A stretch of 64,000 bases of DNA from Clostridia bacterium (GCA_017469265.1 JAFUGS010000026.1:35624-99623); one strand, 5' to 3'; counted from the stretch's first letter, positions 44,241-53,440 are shown. Notes: a model not told the origin generated them from the sequence alone. Translations and numbers: made by a program.

Positions 44241-44269
44241 TTGCCATTTCCCGCCGCGATGAGGATAAT
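44241..44269 (+). promoter_or_regulatory. Promoter of the GH35/42-like gene
   Basis: TTGCCA, 17-base spacer, GATAAT, 60 bases before the ATG at 44329. Confidence 0.6.
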
Positions 44270-44328
44270 AGAAGGGAATAAGGCAGCAGCCTGATTTGAC
44301 TTCTGGACAGAAGGGGAGGTTTTGGTCG

Positions 44329-45987
44329 ATGATCCCTCATATTGAGAAAATGAATGGTCATCCGGTTCTGATGGTGGAGGACAGGCCCTTGATCCTGCTG
44401 GCGGGCGAAGTGCACAATTCGGATTCCTCGTCGCCGGAGTACATGGAAAAGATCTGGGATATCGCGCAGGAACTGGGCATGAACACGCTTCTGCTTCCGG
44501 CCACCTGGGAAACCATCGAGCCGGAAGAGGGACGATTTGATTTTACCCTGCCGAAGGCGCTGATCGATCAGGCCCGCGCGCGGACTATGCGCATCGTGTT
44601 TCTGTGGTTCGGCAGTTGGAAAAACGCCGAGTGCATGTACGCGCCTGCCTGGGTCAAGCAGGACATCCGGCGTTTTCCCCGCGCCCAGATCGAAAAGGGA
44701 AAGAACAAGGCCGGACGGCAGATCTCCCCGACGATTCCGGTAAAGATGCCCTATACGACGCTCTCCTACCTTGGCGAGGAGACGATGCTGGCGGACGCGC
44801 GCGCCTTTGCCGCGTTCATGGGCTTTCTGAAAGCCTATGACGCCGACAAACAGACCGTTGTGGCCGTACAGGTGGAAAACGAGACCGGCCTGCTTGGGGC
44901 GGCCCGGGAGGTCTCCGACGAGGCGGACGCGCGATTCGCCGCCGCTGTCCCGGCGGATTTTGCCGCCTATATGCGTGCCCATACCGGCACCATGACCGAG
45001 GAGATCCGCGCGGCGGTCCTCTCCGGACAGGAAGCGGGCAACTGGAGCGAGGTCTTTGGCCCGGCGGCTGATGAGCTTTTCTCCGCCTACCATGTGGCGC
45101 GCTTTGTCAATGCCGTGGCGGAGGCTGGCAAGGCCGTTTATCCGCTGCCCATGAGCGTCAACTGCTGGCTGGACAAGGGCGGAGAACCCGGCAGCTATCC
45201 CACCGGCGGACCGGTGTCCAAGGTGCACGAGGTGTGGGATTTCTGCGCCCCGAACATCGATGTCTACTGCCCGGATATTTATGTCCCCCAGTTCAGGGCC
45301 GTCTGTGATGAATATACCCGCCGGGGCGGCGCCCTCTTTATTCCGGAGAGCGCGACCCACAGCTACTGCGCGCCGCGCCTGCTATACACGGTGGGACATT
45401 ATCAAACCATGTGCTATTCGCCCTTCGGCTTTGACGATATTGGCAAACCCTTTACGGCGGTGCAGGGATTCCTGTTCGGCATGGACGTGAGCGATCCGGC
45501 GCTGAAAACGCCCCAGCGCTTCGAAGAGTATGCCGCCCTTGGGCAGGCCCTCCGCGGGATGATGCCGATGCTTGCGTCCGCCTACGGGACGAAGCTTCTT
45601 CAGGCTGTTTCCGCCGAAACCGACCCGGCGATTCCCGCCCCGGACGGCAATCCTTACGGCGCGGTTCCGCCCACGATGGACTTCGGTTCCTTCCGTCTCC
45701 GGGTCGGCTTCCAGAGCCCTGTCAATCCCCGGACGGACGGCGCCTGCCTCTGCCTCGCTGTGGGCGAAAACGAATGCTGGGTGGTCGGAAACGCCTGTAC
45801 CCTCACCTTCCTTTCCGGCAAACCCGATCAGCCAAACCTGGACCTGCTGCGGGTAGAGGAGGGGCACTTTGAAAACGATGGCTGGCGTCCCGGCCGGCGC
45901 CTGAACGGCGACGAAACCGCGAACCTGACCATGGGAGCCCCTTCCGTCTGGCATGTGAAGTTTTTCACCTATGGTGATGAGAACTGA
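44329..45987 (+). CDS. GH35/GH42-like beta-galactosidase with DUF5597-like C-terminus
   Basis: 552 residues from ATG 44329 (GGGGAGG upstream), no signal peptide. TIM barrel: PLILLAGEVHNSDSSSPEYM, NTLLLPATWETIEPEEGRFDF, FLWFGSWKNAE, acid/base Glu in VAVQVENETGLLG and the nucleophile Glu in FIPESATHS. The C-terminal third ('DFGSFRLRVGFQSP ... EECWVVGN' to 'NLDLLRVEEGHFENDGWRPGRRLNGDE') is the DUF5597 beta domain. Probably a cytoplasmic exo-beta-glycosidase on imported oligosaccharides; the exact sugar is not clear. Confidence 0.88.
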   Translation: MIPHIEKMNGHPVLMVEDRPLILLAGEVHNSDSSSPEYMEKIWDIAQELGMNTLLLPATWETIEPEEGRFDFTLPKALIDQARARTMRIVFLWFGSWKNAECMYAPAWVKQDIRRFPRAQIEKGKNKAGRQISPTIPVKMPYTTLSYLGEETMLADARAFAAFMGFLKAYDADKQTVVAVQVENETGLLGAAREVSDEADARFAAAVPADFAAYMRAHTGTMTEEIRAAVLSGQEAGNWSEVFGPAADELFSAYHVARFVNAVAEAGKAVYPLPMSVNCWLDKGGEPGSYPTGGPVSKVHEVWDFCAPNIDVYCPDIYVPQFRAVCDEYTRRGGALFIPESATHSYCAPRLLYTVGHYQTMCYSPFGFDDIGKPFTAVQGFLFGMDVSDPALKTPQRFEEYAALGQALRGMMPMLASAYGTKLLQAVSAETDPAIPAPDGNPYGAVPPTMDFGSFRLRVGFQSPVNPRTDGACLCLAVGENECWVVGNACTLTFLSGKPDQPNLDLLRVEEGHFENDGWRPGRRLNGDETANLTMGAPSVWHVKFFTYGDEN

Positions 45988-46037
45988 GCCAATTTCCTTC
46001 CCGCAAAAAGGTGAACCAGCGCTGAGAAAAGAGACAT

Positions 46038-46100
46038 TCACCCAAGCCGCGGAGGATCGTCCAAGATGATCCTCCCGGTATGGGTGACGGTTTTATTTTT
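46038..46100 (+). terminator. Long stepped hairpin with U-tract (terminator or leader RNA)
   Basis: Three co-axial stems: TCACCCA/TGGGTGA, CCG/CGG and GGAGGATC/GATCCTCC with a nine-base loop, then TTTTATTTTT. It most simply ends the glycosidase transcript, but lies only 45 bases before the next start, so a leader element is possible. Confidence 0.7.
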
Positions 46101-46143
46101 CTGCCGCGGGCCAGAAAACAGCGGGTGAATGGAGCGTCGTGTG

Positions 46144-46518
46144 ATGGAGATGAAGCTGAAAAAACTCCCTTATTGTTTGTCGGTCTGCAAGACGGAAGAC
46201 ATCTCCCGGATCCGCCTGGACGCAGACTTTTTCTTTATCGGCCGGACGGACGAGGAGCTGTCGCTGGTGTGCCGGACGGAAGATGTGCCGGCCGGCACAA
46301 CCGCCCGCGACGACGGCTGGCGCGGTTTCCGGATTGAAGGGACGCTGGACTTCTCCCTGATCGGTATTCTGTCCAGGCTTTCAACCATCCTGGCGGAAAA
46401 CGGAATCGGCATTTTTGCGGTTTCGACCTTTAATACGGATTATATCCTTGTGAAGGCCGGGAACTTTGACAGAGCCATGCGTGTTCTTTCGGCGGCGGGA
46501 TATGAGGTCATGGAGTAG
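46144..46518 (+). CDS. ACT domain protein
   Basis: 124 residues. Two ACT-like halves in one small protein, ending in 'FSLIGILSRLSTILAENGIGIFAVSTFNTDYILVKAGNFDRAMRVLSAAGYEV', which is the ACT_7 (CASTOR-like) pattern with the ligand-turn GILSRLS. Such proteins often bind amino acids. The ATG at 46144 follows GGAG at nine bases; ATGs at 46129 and 46150 are alternatives. No partner enzyme is adjacent. Confidence 0.85.
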   Translation: MEMKLKKLPYCLSVCKTEDISRIRLDADFFFIGRTDEELSLVCRTEDVPAGTTARDDGWRGFRIEGTLDFSLIGILSRLSTILAENGIGIFAVSTFNTDYILVKAGNFDRAMRVLSAAGYEVME

Positions 46519-46565
46519 GCGCGTTTCCGCCGGAAAAGAAATGAGCTGAGGAGGTCCTGAAATCC

Positions 46566-47498
46566 GTGGAAGACGTTGTTCATCTTGTTCTGCAGTTTTT
46601 TGCCTATTCATTCCTGGGCTGGTGCATGGAAGTCACGCTCAAATATGTTCAGTTTCACCGCTTTATAAACCGCGGGTTTTACACGGGCCCGATCTGCCCG
46701 ATCTATGGCTTCGGCGCGATCTTGATCACGCTGGCGGTTCGGTGGCTCTCTCCGCTGGAATCCGCGGTCGGGACGACCTTTGCCGTCTCCTTTGTCCTTT
46801 GCGGGGCGCTGGAATACCTTACCAGCTATATGATGGAAAAACGATTTCACGCCCGCTGGTGGGATTACAGTCAGAAGCCCATGAATCTGCATGGCCGCAT
46901 TTGGATCGGTAATCTCATCCTTTTCGGACTGGGCGGCGTGGCCGTCATTCACATCATGAATCCGGTTCTTATGAACGTCCTGGCGGGCTTTTCCATGACG
47001 GCCAAGAAGACCGCGGCGGCGGGCCTGCTGCTGATTTTCTGCGCTGATTATGTGCTGACGCATTTCATGATGAAGCTGGTGAAGACCGGGGTGGAGAACA
47101 GCGCCGCGGACAGCACGGAAGCGCTGAACCAGGAGATCCGGATGCTGCTCAGCAACCGGAACGTTTTCTACCGCCGCTTCGCGAACGCATATCCCGATGT
47201 GATCTACCGGACAGAACGCATCAAATCCCGGCTGGATGCCATCCGGGAGGAGACGGACCGGATCCGCGCCGAAGCGGAGCAGCACCTGCTGGACCAGAGG
47301 CAGAAAATCATCAGCTGGGCGGAACCGTCCACGCTTGTCAGAAACAATATCATCGAAAAGCAGGGCCAGCTGCTGGATATGCTCTACGATGAATCGTCCG
47401 CCACATCGGAGATGCGGGAGATCAAGAAAGAAATTGACAGGGACCGGCAGCGGCTTGATGAACGCCCGCTGTCCAGAATGATCAATCACGGCATCTGA
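46566..47498 (+). CDS. CmpB-type (ABC-transporter type IV) membrane protein
   Basis: 310 residues from GTG 46566 (GAGGAGGTCC upstream). Five or so helices in the first 190 residues with the family signature FAYSFLGWCMEV, NRGFYTGPICPIYGFGA and 'LEYLTSYMMEKRFHARWWDYSQKPMNLHGRI'. A long C-terminal coiled-coil-like cytoplasmic helix (about 215-305) is unusual in length. Annotated elsewhere as a putative ABC permease, but no ATPase is adjacent; the function is unknown. Confidence 0.85.
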   Translation: MEDVVHLVLQFFAYSFLGWCMEVTLKYVQFHRFINRGFYTGPICPIYGFGAILITLAVRWLSPLESAVGTTFAVSFVLCGALEYLTSYMMEKRFHARWWDYSQKPMNLHGRIWIGNLILFGLGGVAVIHIMNPVLMNVLAGFSMTAKKTAAAGLLLIFCADYVLTHFMMKLVKTGVENSAADSTEALNQEIRMLLSNRNVFYRRFANAYPDVIYRTERIKSRLDAIREETDRIRAEAEQHLLDQRQKIISWAEPSTLVRNNIIEKQGQLLDMLYDESSATSEMREIKKEIDRDRQRLDERPLSRMINHGI

Positions 47499-47605
47499 AG
47501 CAGGTTCCCGCCGCCGCCAGGACGCAGTCCGCGGCGCGGACGCTGCGCTTCATGATAGGATGAGTATGATTCTGAACCGAAAAACGAAAACGAGGAGGCT
47601 TCGCC

Positions 47606-48472
47606 ATGAGCATGCATACCATTGAAAACCCTTTCCTGCGCGCAACCGTATCTGATACCGGCGCGGAACTGATCAGCGTGATCGATAAGGAGCATGGGAC
47701 GGAGCGTATATGGACCGGCGATCCCGCTGTCTGGAACCGGCATGCCCCCATTCTTTTTCCCTTTGTTGGGAAAGTAATGGACGGAAAATACCGAATCCAG
47801 GGCAGGGAATACGAAATGAAAACGCAGCATGGGTTCGCGCGGGATCTGGAGTTTACCTGCGCGGCGGAAACGTCCGATTCCGTAACGCACTGCCTGGCCG
47901 CGACGGACTGGACCCTGGCGCGTTATCCTTATGCGTTCCGCCTCACGGTTGCCCATCGCCTGGAAGGAAAGAACCTTCTGATCTCGTGGAGTGTTGAAAA
48001 CCGTGGTTCGGATCGGATGTATTTCGCCATCGGCGGGCATCCGGGCTTTCTGATGCCCGAGAATGTCCGGAAGGAGGACTGCCGGATTGCCTTCCCTGGC
48101 GCAGGCAGCCTCCGGTACAGAAACGCGAGCAAAGCCGGCTACGCGCTTTCCGAAACAAAAGCCCTCCCATTGAACGAAGGATGTGCCCCGTATCAGGAGG
48201 ATATTCCCGACACATGGATTTTTGAGGATGGGCAGGTCAAATGCGTCGGCATCGTGCTGCCGGACGGAAAACCGTACGTCATGCTTCATTGTGATCAATT
48301 CCCGATGCTGGCGGTTTGGGCCAATCCGAAGGGGCCGTTCATCTGCCTGGAGCCCTGGTTTGGGCGGACGGATGATGAGGGATTCCGGGGAACGATTGAT
48401 CAGAAGAAAGCCATCCAAAGCCTGGAAGGAGGGGAAAAGAAGGAAATCGCCTATTCCATCGCGTTCTTATGA
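47606..48472 (+). CDS. Aldose 1-epimerase family protein
   Basis: 288 residues. Galactose-mutarotase-like beta-sandwich: TVSDTGAELISVIDKEHGTERIWTGDPAVWNRHAPILFPFVGKV, HGFARDLEF (His/Arg region), YPYAFRLTVAHRL, FAIGGHPGFLMP (catalytic His), and 'CLEPWFGRTDDEGF' with the catalytic Glu. This is the YihR/LacX-like subgroup. ATG follows GAGGAGG. Fits the surrounding carbohydrate genes. Confidence 0.92.
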   Translation: MSMHTIENPFLRATVSDTGAELISVIDKEHGTERIWTGDPAVWNRHAPILFPFVGKVMDGKYRIQGREYEMKTQHGFARDLEFTCAAETSDSVTHCLAATDWTLARYPYAFRLTVAHRLEGKNLLISWSVENRGSDRMYFAIGGHPGFLMPENVRKEDCRIAFPGAGSLRYRNASKAGYALSETKALPLNEGCAPYQEDIPDTWIFEDGQVKCVGIVLPDGKPYVMLHCDQFPMLAVWANPKGPFICLEPWFGRTDDEGFRGTIDQKKAIQSLEGGEKKEIAYSIAFL

Positions 48473-48640
48473 TAAACCGGCAATGCCTCACTTTGGCGCT
48501 CCGGCCGCCTGCGCCATAGGGGAGAGAACCACCGCGCCGATGATCATGACGGCTGAGCGCGGAACAGCCCGAGCAGCATGACCAGCGCAGCTGATGGCGG
48601 CGCTGCAACAAAAAAACTATTTCTGGAAAGGACAAACGGG

Positions 48641-51127
48641 ATGAAAAAAATGAGGATAATTGCGGCATGGCTGCTGGCGGCCGTGATGATGATGCCTTCC
48701 GTGACCCTGGGAGAATCGGCGACGGATTCGGAAATTGAAGCCATCCTGAACCGCATGACGCTGGAAGAAAAGGTGGGCCAGATGATGGTCGTCTCCTTCC
48801 GGGTGTGGAAGGAGATTCCGGCGGAGACCAACGAGGAAAGCGCGACCGTCGAGAACACGGAGCAGGAGATTCCTTCCGTCAAAATTACGGAGCTGAACGA
48901 TGAAATCCGGAAATGCCTGCGGGATTATCACTTTGGCGGCGCCTTGCTTTTCGCGGACAACTGCAGGGACGCTGAGCAGACGCTGCGGCTGGTGGCCGAT
49001 CTTCAGACGGCGAATCAGGCGGGCGGCGGGCTGCCGCTGCTGGTGTCCACGGATCAGGAAGGCGGCACCGTGGCCCGGCTGGGCTTCGGCACCACCGGCG
49101 TGGGCAATATGGCCCTGGCGGCCACAGGCAGCCCCGAATACGCCAGCCAGATGGCAGCGGTTTACGGGGAGGAACTGGGCCTGCTGGGCATTCACGCGGA
49201 TTATGCCCCGGTGATGGATGTAAACAACAATCCCAATAACCCGGTGATCGGCGTCCGATCCTTCTCGGATGATCCGGAAACGGCGGCGGAATACGGCGCT
49301 GCCTTTATCCAGGGACTGCACAGCAAAGGAACGATCTCGACACTGAAGCATTTCCCCGGACATGGCAACACGGACACGGACAGTCATACCGGCTTCCCCT
49401 GCATTGACCGCAGCTATGAGGAACTGAAAGCCGTGGAGCTTGTTCCCTTCCAGGCGGCGATTAATAGCGGCGCGGACATGATCATGACGGCTCATATTCA
49501 ATATCCGCAAATCGAGACGGAAACGTACACCTCCGCTTCCACAGGGGAGCGGGTGTACCTGCCCGCCACCATGAGCAAAACCATTCTGACCGATATCCTG
49601 CGGGGCCATATGGGCTTTGAGGGGGTTATTGTCTCGGACGCGCTGGACATGGCGGCCATTCATGACAATTTCACCGATGAGGATGTACTGAAGTACACGA
49701 TCAACGCGGGCGTCAATATGCTGATCCTGCCGATTATCTATGACACCGACCTGTTCCAGCGGAACAAGGATATGGTGGATGCGGCGGTGCGCCTGGCGGA
49801 AAACGGCGGAATCGACATCGAGCGCGTGAACGATTCTGTGCGGCGAATTCTGAAACTGAAAAAGAAATATGGCCTGCTGGATCAGACGGATTTCACGGTG
49901 ACGGACGAGCAGGTGGCTGCCGCCCTGAATGGCGCAGGCAGCGCGGAGCATCGGGATCTTGCCTGGCAGATCGCAGGGCAGGCGCTAACCCTTGTGAAGA
50001 ATGAAAAAGAAGCGTTCCCGCTTGACGTGAAGGATGGGGACAAAACACTGATTCTGTTCTCGGATTCCTGCGCCAGCCGGTTTGCGGCTGGAGAACTGGC
50101 GAAGCAATGGCTGATGGAAAAAGGGCTTCTTCATGAGAACGCAGAGATCACCACGTTGGTTCATACCCGGGAAAACGACGAGGAATGCCTTCAGACGTCC
50201 CGGGAAGCGGACCATGTGATTCTGATCAACCGGATGTACGCTTCCGCCTGTCTCGATCCGAACACGGAAGACGGTTTCTCCACGGCGATCTTTGACCGGA
50301 TCATCGCGGAACGGCACGCAGCTGGCCGGACGGTCATCTTCATTTCCTGCCAGCTGTCCTATGACGCGGGGCGGTTCCCGGACGCGGATGCCATTCTGCT
50401 GGCCTACGGCTCTTCTATTATGCGGGCGGTGCCTCCCGAATCCGGCGAAGGCAGCGCCTATGCGCCGAATCTGCCGGCGGCGATCTGCGCCTGTTTTGGC
50501 GCTTTCGACGCCCCGGGAAAGCTGCCTGTGAATCTGCCGAAGCTGAATGAGCAGTATCAGCTGACCGAGGAGATTCTCTATCCGAGAGCGGAAGCTTCAG
50601 CCACGGTGGAATTGACAGCTTTTGCTTATGCGCATGATCCCAGGGACAATCCAAAGGCCATGAAGGATATCGTGGTCAATCCGGCGGCGGTGTATGGTTT
50701 CTCACCCAGCCCGGAGTCCCCCAGACTGAAGGATTACGCGGATGCCATCGACTGGACGGATCCGCAGCAGGTGGCGGAAGCGCGGGCGCAGCGTCAGGCA
50801 TACCACGACAGCATGTCCGAGCTTTACCGACTGATTGAGGATATGCTGCTGGAAGCAAAACCGGTGGAAGAAATTGCCCGGGCGGTAAGCCAGCGCCGCA
50901 ATGAGCTGCGGCTTGAAGCCTACGCGGACGATCCGGAGGGCCTGGAGCTGGTAAAAAAGAGCAATCTCGAAACCTATGGCGACGAGATAGGACCTTCCGC
51001 TGATTTCCTGTATAAAAAATACGGCTCCTGGCAGACGGTTCTGGAAAAGGCGCTGGGTACCAACGCCGGCATGGATGCCTGTCTGGGCTTCTATGATGCG
51101 TATTATGACTTTTATGACATAGAATGA
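48641..51127 (+). CDS. Secreted family 3 glycoside hydrolase
   Basis: 828 residues from ATG 48641 with a signal peptide (MKKMRIIAAWLLAAVMMMPSVTLG). GH3 N-terminal barrel of NagZ type: LPLLVSTDQEGGTVARLGFG, KHFPGHGNTDTDSHTGFP (His/Asp dyad of beta-N-acetylhexosaminidases), DMIMTAHIQYP and GVIVSDALDMAAI with the nucleophile Asp. Then the alpha/beta sandwich domain (about 440-680) and an added helical tail of about 120 residues. Likely an exported beta-N-acetylglucosaminidase for wall or glycan turnover. Site GGAAAGGACAAACGGG upstream. Confidence 0.92.
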   Translation: MKKMRIIAAWLLAAVMMMPSVTLGESATDSEIEAILNRMTLEEKVGQMMVVSFRVWKEIPAETNEESATVENTEQEIPSVKITELNDEIRKCLRDYHFGGALLFADNCRDAEQTLRLVADLQTANQAGGGLPLLVSTDQEGGTVARLGFGTTGVGNMALAATGSPEYASQMAAVYGEELGLLGIHADYAPVMDVNNNPNNPVIGVRSFSDDPETAAEYGAAFIQGLHSKGTISTLKHFPGHGNTDTDSHTGFPCIDRSYEELKAVELVPFQAAINSGADMIMTAHIQYPQIETETYTSASTGERVYLPATMSKTILTDILRGHMGFEGVIVSDALDMAAIHDNFTDEDVLKYTINAGVNMLILPIIYDTDLFQRNKDMVDAAVRLAENGGIDIERVNDSVRRILKLKKKYGLLDQTDFTVTDEQVAAALNGAGSAEHRDLAWQIAGQALTLVKNEKEAFPLDVKDGDKTLILFSDSCASRFAAGELAKQWLMEKGLLHENAEITTLVHTRENDEECLQTSREADHVILINRMYASACLDPNTEDGFSTAIFDRIIAERHAAGRTVIFISCQLSYDAGRFPDADAILLAYGSSIMRAVPPESGEGSAYAPNLPAAICACFGAFDAPGKLPVNLPKLNEQYQLTEEILYPRAEASATVELTAFAYAHDPRDNPKAMKDIVVNPAAVYGFSPSPESPRLKDYADAIDWTDPQQVAEARAQRQAYHDSMSELYRLIEDMLLEAKPVEEIARAVSQRRNELRLEAYADDPEGLELVKKSNLETYGDEIGPSADFLYKKYGSWQTVLEKALGTNAGMDACLGFYDAYYDFYDIE

Positions 51128-51146
51128 GATGCGGGGAGCATGCTCA

Positions 51147-51423
51147 TTCGTTGGGCGCAATGATTTCTTTCAGCGATGCGTGCTCCGCGAGGATGGGATG
51201 GCAGATAAGCCGGTGCAGTGCTTTGTAGGCTCACGCTCCGCGTGAGAGAACCTGAAGCTGATTCCCACGGACAGGCACCCTTGGCTGCATCCGCTGACGC
51301 AGGAAGCCCGGGATACACTGCTGGCCGGGCGGGCTGAAGCACTGGATGAACGCTGGCTGGAACGCATCTGGGAGATGATCTGGAGGAGGTGGCAGGCGTA
51401 TGAGAATCTTTGCTATCAGGGAT
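51147..51423 (+). pseudogene. Gene remnant with in-frame TGA
   Basis: One frame reads through 'MADKPVQCFVGSRSA' (from 51198), a TGA at 51243-51245, then 'ENLKLIPTDRHPWLHPLTQ ... ERIWEMIWRRWQAYENLCYQG' ending at TGA 51423. Both halves look like real protein and are in the same frame, so it is best read as one gene broken by a nonsense codon. It overlaps the start of the next ORF. I do not know its family. Confidence 0.45.
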
Positions 51424-51714
51424 GAAAGCCTTTCACCGGACACCGTGCTGGGGTATCTGATTTACTATGAGCGGCCCAAGGCCTTTTATATCGAGCTTCC
51501 GGAGAATGCCGATCCTTGGGAAACGCCGCTTCTGCTGGCATCCTTCGTGAAACGCGGGAAGCACTCCGTGGGCAGCTACTGGAGCCGTCTGTGGGTACAG
51601 CAGCGGATTGTGCCGCAGGACCGGCAGAACATCGGGCAGGTGCTGAAGGAGAACGGCCTGAATTTGTCGTGTTTGCGCTCCCGGCAATCCTGCATCTGTA
51701 TGACATCGTTGTAG
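51400..51714 (+). pseudogene. Truncated small protein of the HipA neighbourhood
   Basis: MRIFAIRDESLSPDTVLGYLIYYERPKAFYIELPENADPWETP ... 'WVQQRIVPQDRQNIGQVLKENGL' is a conserved domain that, from memory, sits next to XRE-HipA pairs in Clostridia and is about 110-250 residues long. After residue 86 it runs into unrelated sequence and stops. The following bases carry, in another frame, a hydrophobic tail (to 51833: FVVFALPAILHLYDIVVGFGLG ... TKSKKLCKEDD) that seems to come from a different membrane protein. Confidence 0.55.
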
Positions 51715-51861
51715 GGTTTGGCCTTGGTATCGAGAAAAGCTATTTTCCGGTTGTACTCTTTACTGTGATCCATATGGCGTTTCTCGTTGCTGTTTATACA
51801 AAATCAAAAAAGCTATGCAAGGAAGACGACTGAGGATGAGCCCGCAAATCATGCTTTCCTG

Positions 51862-51890
51862 TTGCTGAAATCCATCTGATGTGGTATACT
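51862..51890 (+). promoter_or_regulatory. Promoter of the hipB-hipA pair
   Basis: TTGCTG, 17-base spacer, TATACT; 80 bases before the antitoxin start. Confidence 0.55.
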
Positions 51891-51923
51891 GAAAACGGAT
51901 AATATACGAGCTGTATCGTGCTA

Positions 51924-51942
51924 TATCTGCTGCTTGCAGATA
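51924..51942. promoter_or_regulatory. Inverted repeat, likely HipB operator
   Basis: Perfect repeat TATCTGC-TGCTT-GCAGATA just downstream of the promoter. A weaker pair (ATACGA ... TCGTGCTAT, about 51904-51924) is next to it. HipB proteins bind such repeats to control their own operon; that it does so here is inferred. Confidence 0.5.
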
Positions 51943-51969
51943 ATATATTATTCATAAGGGGGCCGCCAT

Positions 51970-52245
51970 ATGGGATTCACATGGGAAACACCGGAAGAAA
52001 TGGACCTGGCGCTGGCCCGGCGGCTGCGCGGAATCCGAAAACGCCGGGGGCTCACACAGCAGCAGCTGAGTGAAAAAAGCAATGTCAGTTTGGGCAGCAT
52101 CAAGCGTTTCGAGAGCATGGGCCAGATTTCTCTGATCTCCCTGACCCGTCTTGCCGTGGCGCTGGACTGCACAGACGCCATCCGGCAGCTGTTTGCGGAT
52201 GTGACGTACAATTCCATTGAGGAGGTTATTCGTGAGCGCACATAA
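51970..52245 (+). CDS. hipB: XRE-family antitoxin (HipB-like)
   Basis: 91 residues, one helix-turn-helix domain: LARRLRGIRKRRGLTQQQLSEKSNVSLGSIKRFESMGQISLISLTRLAVALDCTDAIRQLF. DNA-binding partner that would neutralise the HipA kinase and repress the operon. Starts at ATG 51970 after AAGGGGGCC. Its last 14 bases overlap the hipA start, so both are translated together. GC and codon use are like the chromosome. Confidence 0.88.
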   Translation: MGFTWETPEEMDLALARRLRGIRKRRGLTQQQLSEKSNVSLGSIKRFESMGQISLISLTRLAVALDCTDAIRQLFADVTYNSIEEVIRERT

Positions 52246-53350
52246 GGCGGAAGTCTGCCTGGAAGGTCGCCTGGTGGGCACGCTGGCGGAAACCGCAGAT
52301 CATCGGGTCGCGTTTGCGTATTCGGACGACTGGCTCGCAGACGGCTTTGCCATCAGTCCCTTCTCGCTTCCGCTGGAGCAGAAGGTCTTTGTCCCGGCTT
52401 CCCTGAACTTTCAGGGGCTTTGGGGCGTGTTTGCAGACAGTCTGCCCGACGCCTGGGGACGGCTCCTTGTGGATCGAATGCTGCGCAGCCATGGCTATAC
52501 GCCCGGCGACATTTCAACGCTCGACCGTTTAGCCATTGTGGGCAGTGCCGGTATGGGCGCGCTGACCTGTCGTCCCGCCTGGGATCTGTCTCATGATGAT
52601 ACAGCAATTAAGGATCTCGATGCCCTGGCCGCACAGTGCAGCGCCTTGCTGCAGCATGATGACACGGCGGATCCGGACGAACTCTTCCGGCTGGGCGGCA
52701 GCAGCGGCGGAGCCAGGCCCAAGGTGATGACCGAGGAATGGATCATCAAGTTTCCTGCGTCCGGGGATATGCAGGACACCGGGCTCATGGAGAAGGCATA
52801 TATGGACTGCGCCGCTTCCTGCGGCATCCTCGTCCCGGAGACAAAACTCCTGCCGTCCAAACGATGCAGCGGATATTTCGCCATCCGGCGTTTTGATCGT
52901 GTCAGCGAAAAGCGCGTGCACATGCTGACTGCCGCGGCAATCCTGGAAGCGGACTGGCGGTCCGCATCCCTGGATTATCACACGCTGATGAAGATGACCA
53001 CGATTCTTTCCCGCAGCAATGAGGAAGACCTTCTGCAGATGTACCGACGGATGTGCTTTAATGTGTACGCCCACAACCGGGATGATCACCTGAAGAACTT
53101 CACCTGGATTTACGATCCCCGGCACGACTGCTGGCATCCCTCTCCGGCCTATGATCTGACCTGGAGCACCACATACTTCGGAGAGCATACCACCACAGTG
53201 GACGGAAACGGACGTGATCCCGGGGAAAAAGAGTTGACTGCAGTCGGGAAAAAGGCCGGTCTCCCGCTGAAAACGTGCCGGCAGATCGCCGAAGAAATCC
53301 GGGAACGAACAGAGGCTCTCGAATCCCGTTTCCGCGATACTCGTTCCTGA
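52232..53350 (+). CDS. hipA: HipA-like Ser/Thr kinase toxin
   Basis: 372 residues from GTG 52232 (GAGGAGG six bases upstream). HipA N-terminal domain (VCLEGRLVGTLAETADHRVAFAYSDDWL ... SLPDAWGRLLVDRML) and kinase: Gly-rich LFRLGGSSGGARPKV, WIIKFPA with the ATP lysine, EKAYMDCAASCGI, FAIRRFDR, catalytic NRDDHLKNF and SPAYDLT (metal Asp). All active-site residues seem present, so it should be active. In Gram-negatives HipA phosphorylates glutamyl-tRNA synthetase; the target here is unknown. Confidence 0.9.
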   Translation: MSAHKAEVCLEGRLVGTLAETADHRVAFAYSDDWLADGFAISPFSLPLEQKVFVPASLNFQGLWGVFADSLPDAWGRLLVDRMLRSHGYTPGDISTLDRLAIVGSAGMGALTCRPAWDLSHDDTAIKDLDALAAQCSALLQHDDTADPDELFRLGGSSGGARPKVMTEEWIIKFPASGDMQDTGLMEKAYMDCAASCGILVPETKLLPSKRCSGYFAIRRFDRVSEKRVHMLTAAAILEADWRSASLDYHTLMKMTTILSRSNEEDLLQMYRRMCFNVYAHNRDDHLKNFTWIYDPRHDCWHPSPAYDLTWSTTYFGEHTTTVDGNGRDPGEKELTAVGKKAGLPLKTCRQIAEEIRERTEALESRFRDTRS

Positions 53351-53377
53351 GCAGACCAGATCAGGAGCCCGGACAGA

Positions 53378-53440
53378 AACAGCCGCCGGTGGGACCGAGC
53401 AATCCCGCCGGCGGCTGTTGCGTTGCGTTTTCTTTGCTTT
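53378..53440 (+). terminator. Terminator after hipA
   Basis: Twelve-pair stem AACAGCCGCCGG / CCGGCGGCTGTT plus inner GGGA/TCCC, followed by T-rich sequence (GTTTTCTTTGCTTT). Confidence 0.8.

Noticed and set aside
51198-51423. TGA at 51243 as a selenocysteine codon
   Set aside because: No selenoprotein family match, no SECIS-like hairpin seen right after the TGA, and the neighbourhood is full of broken genes.
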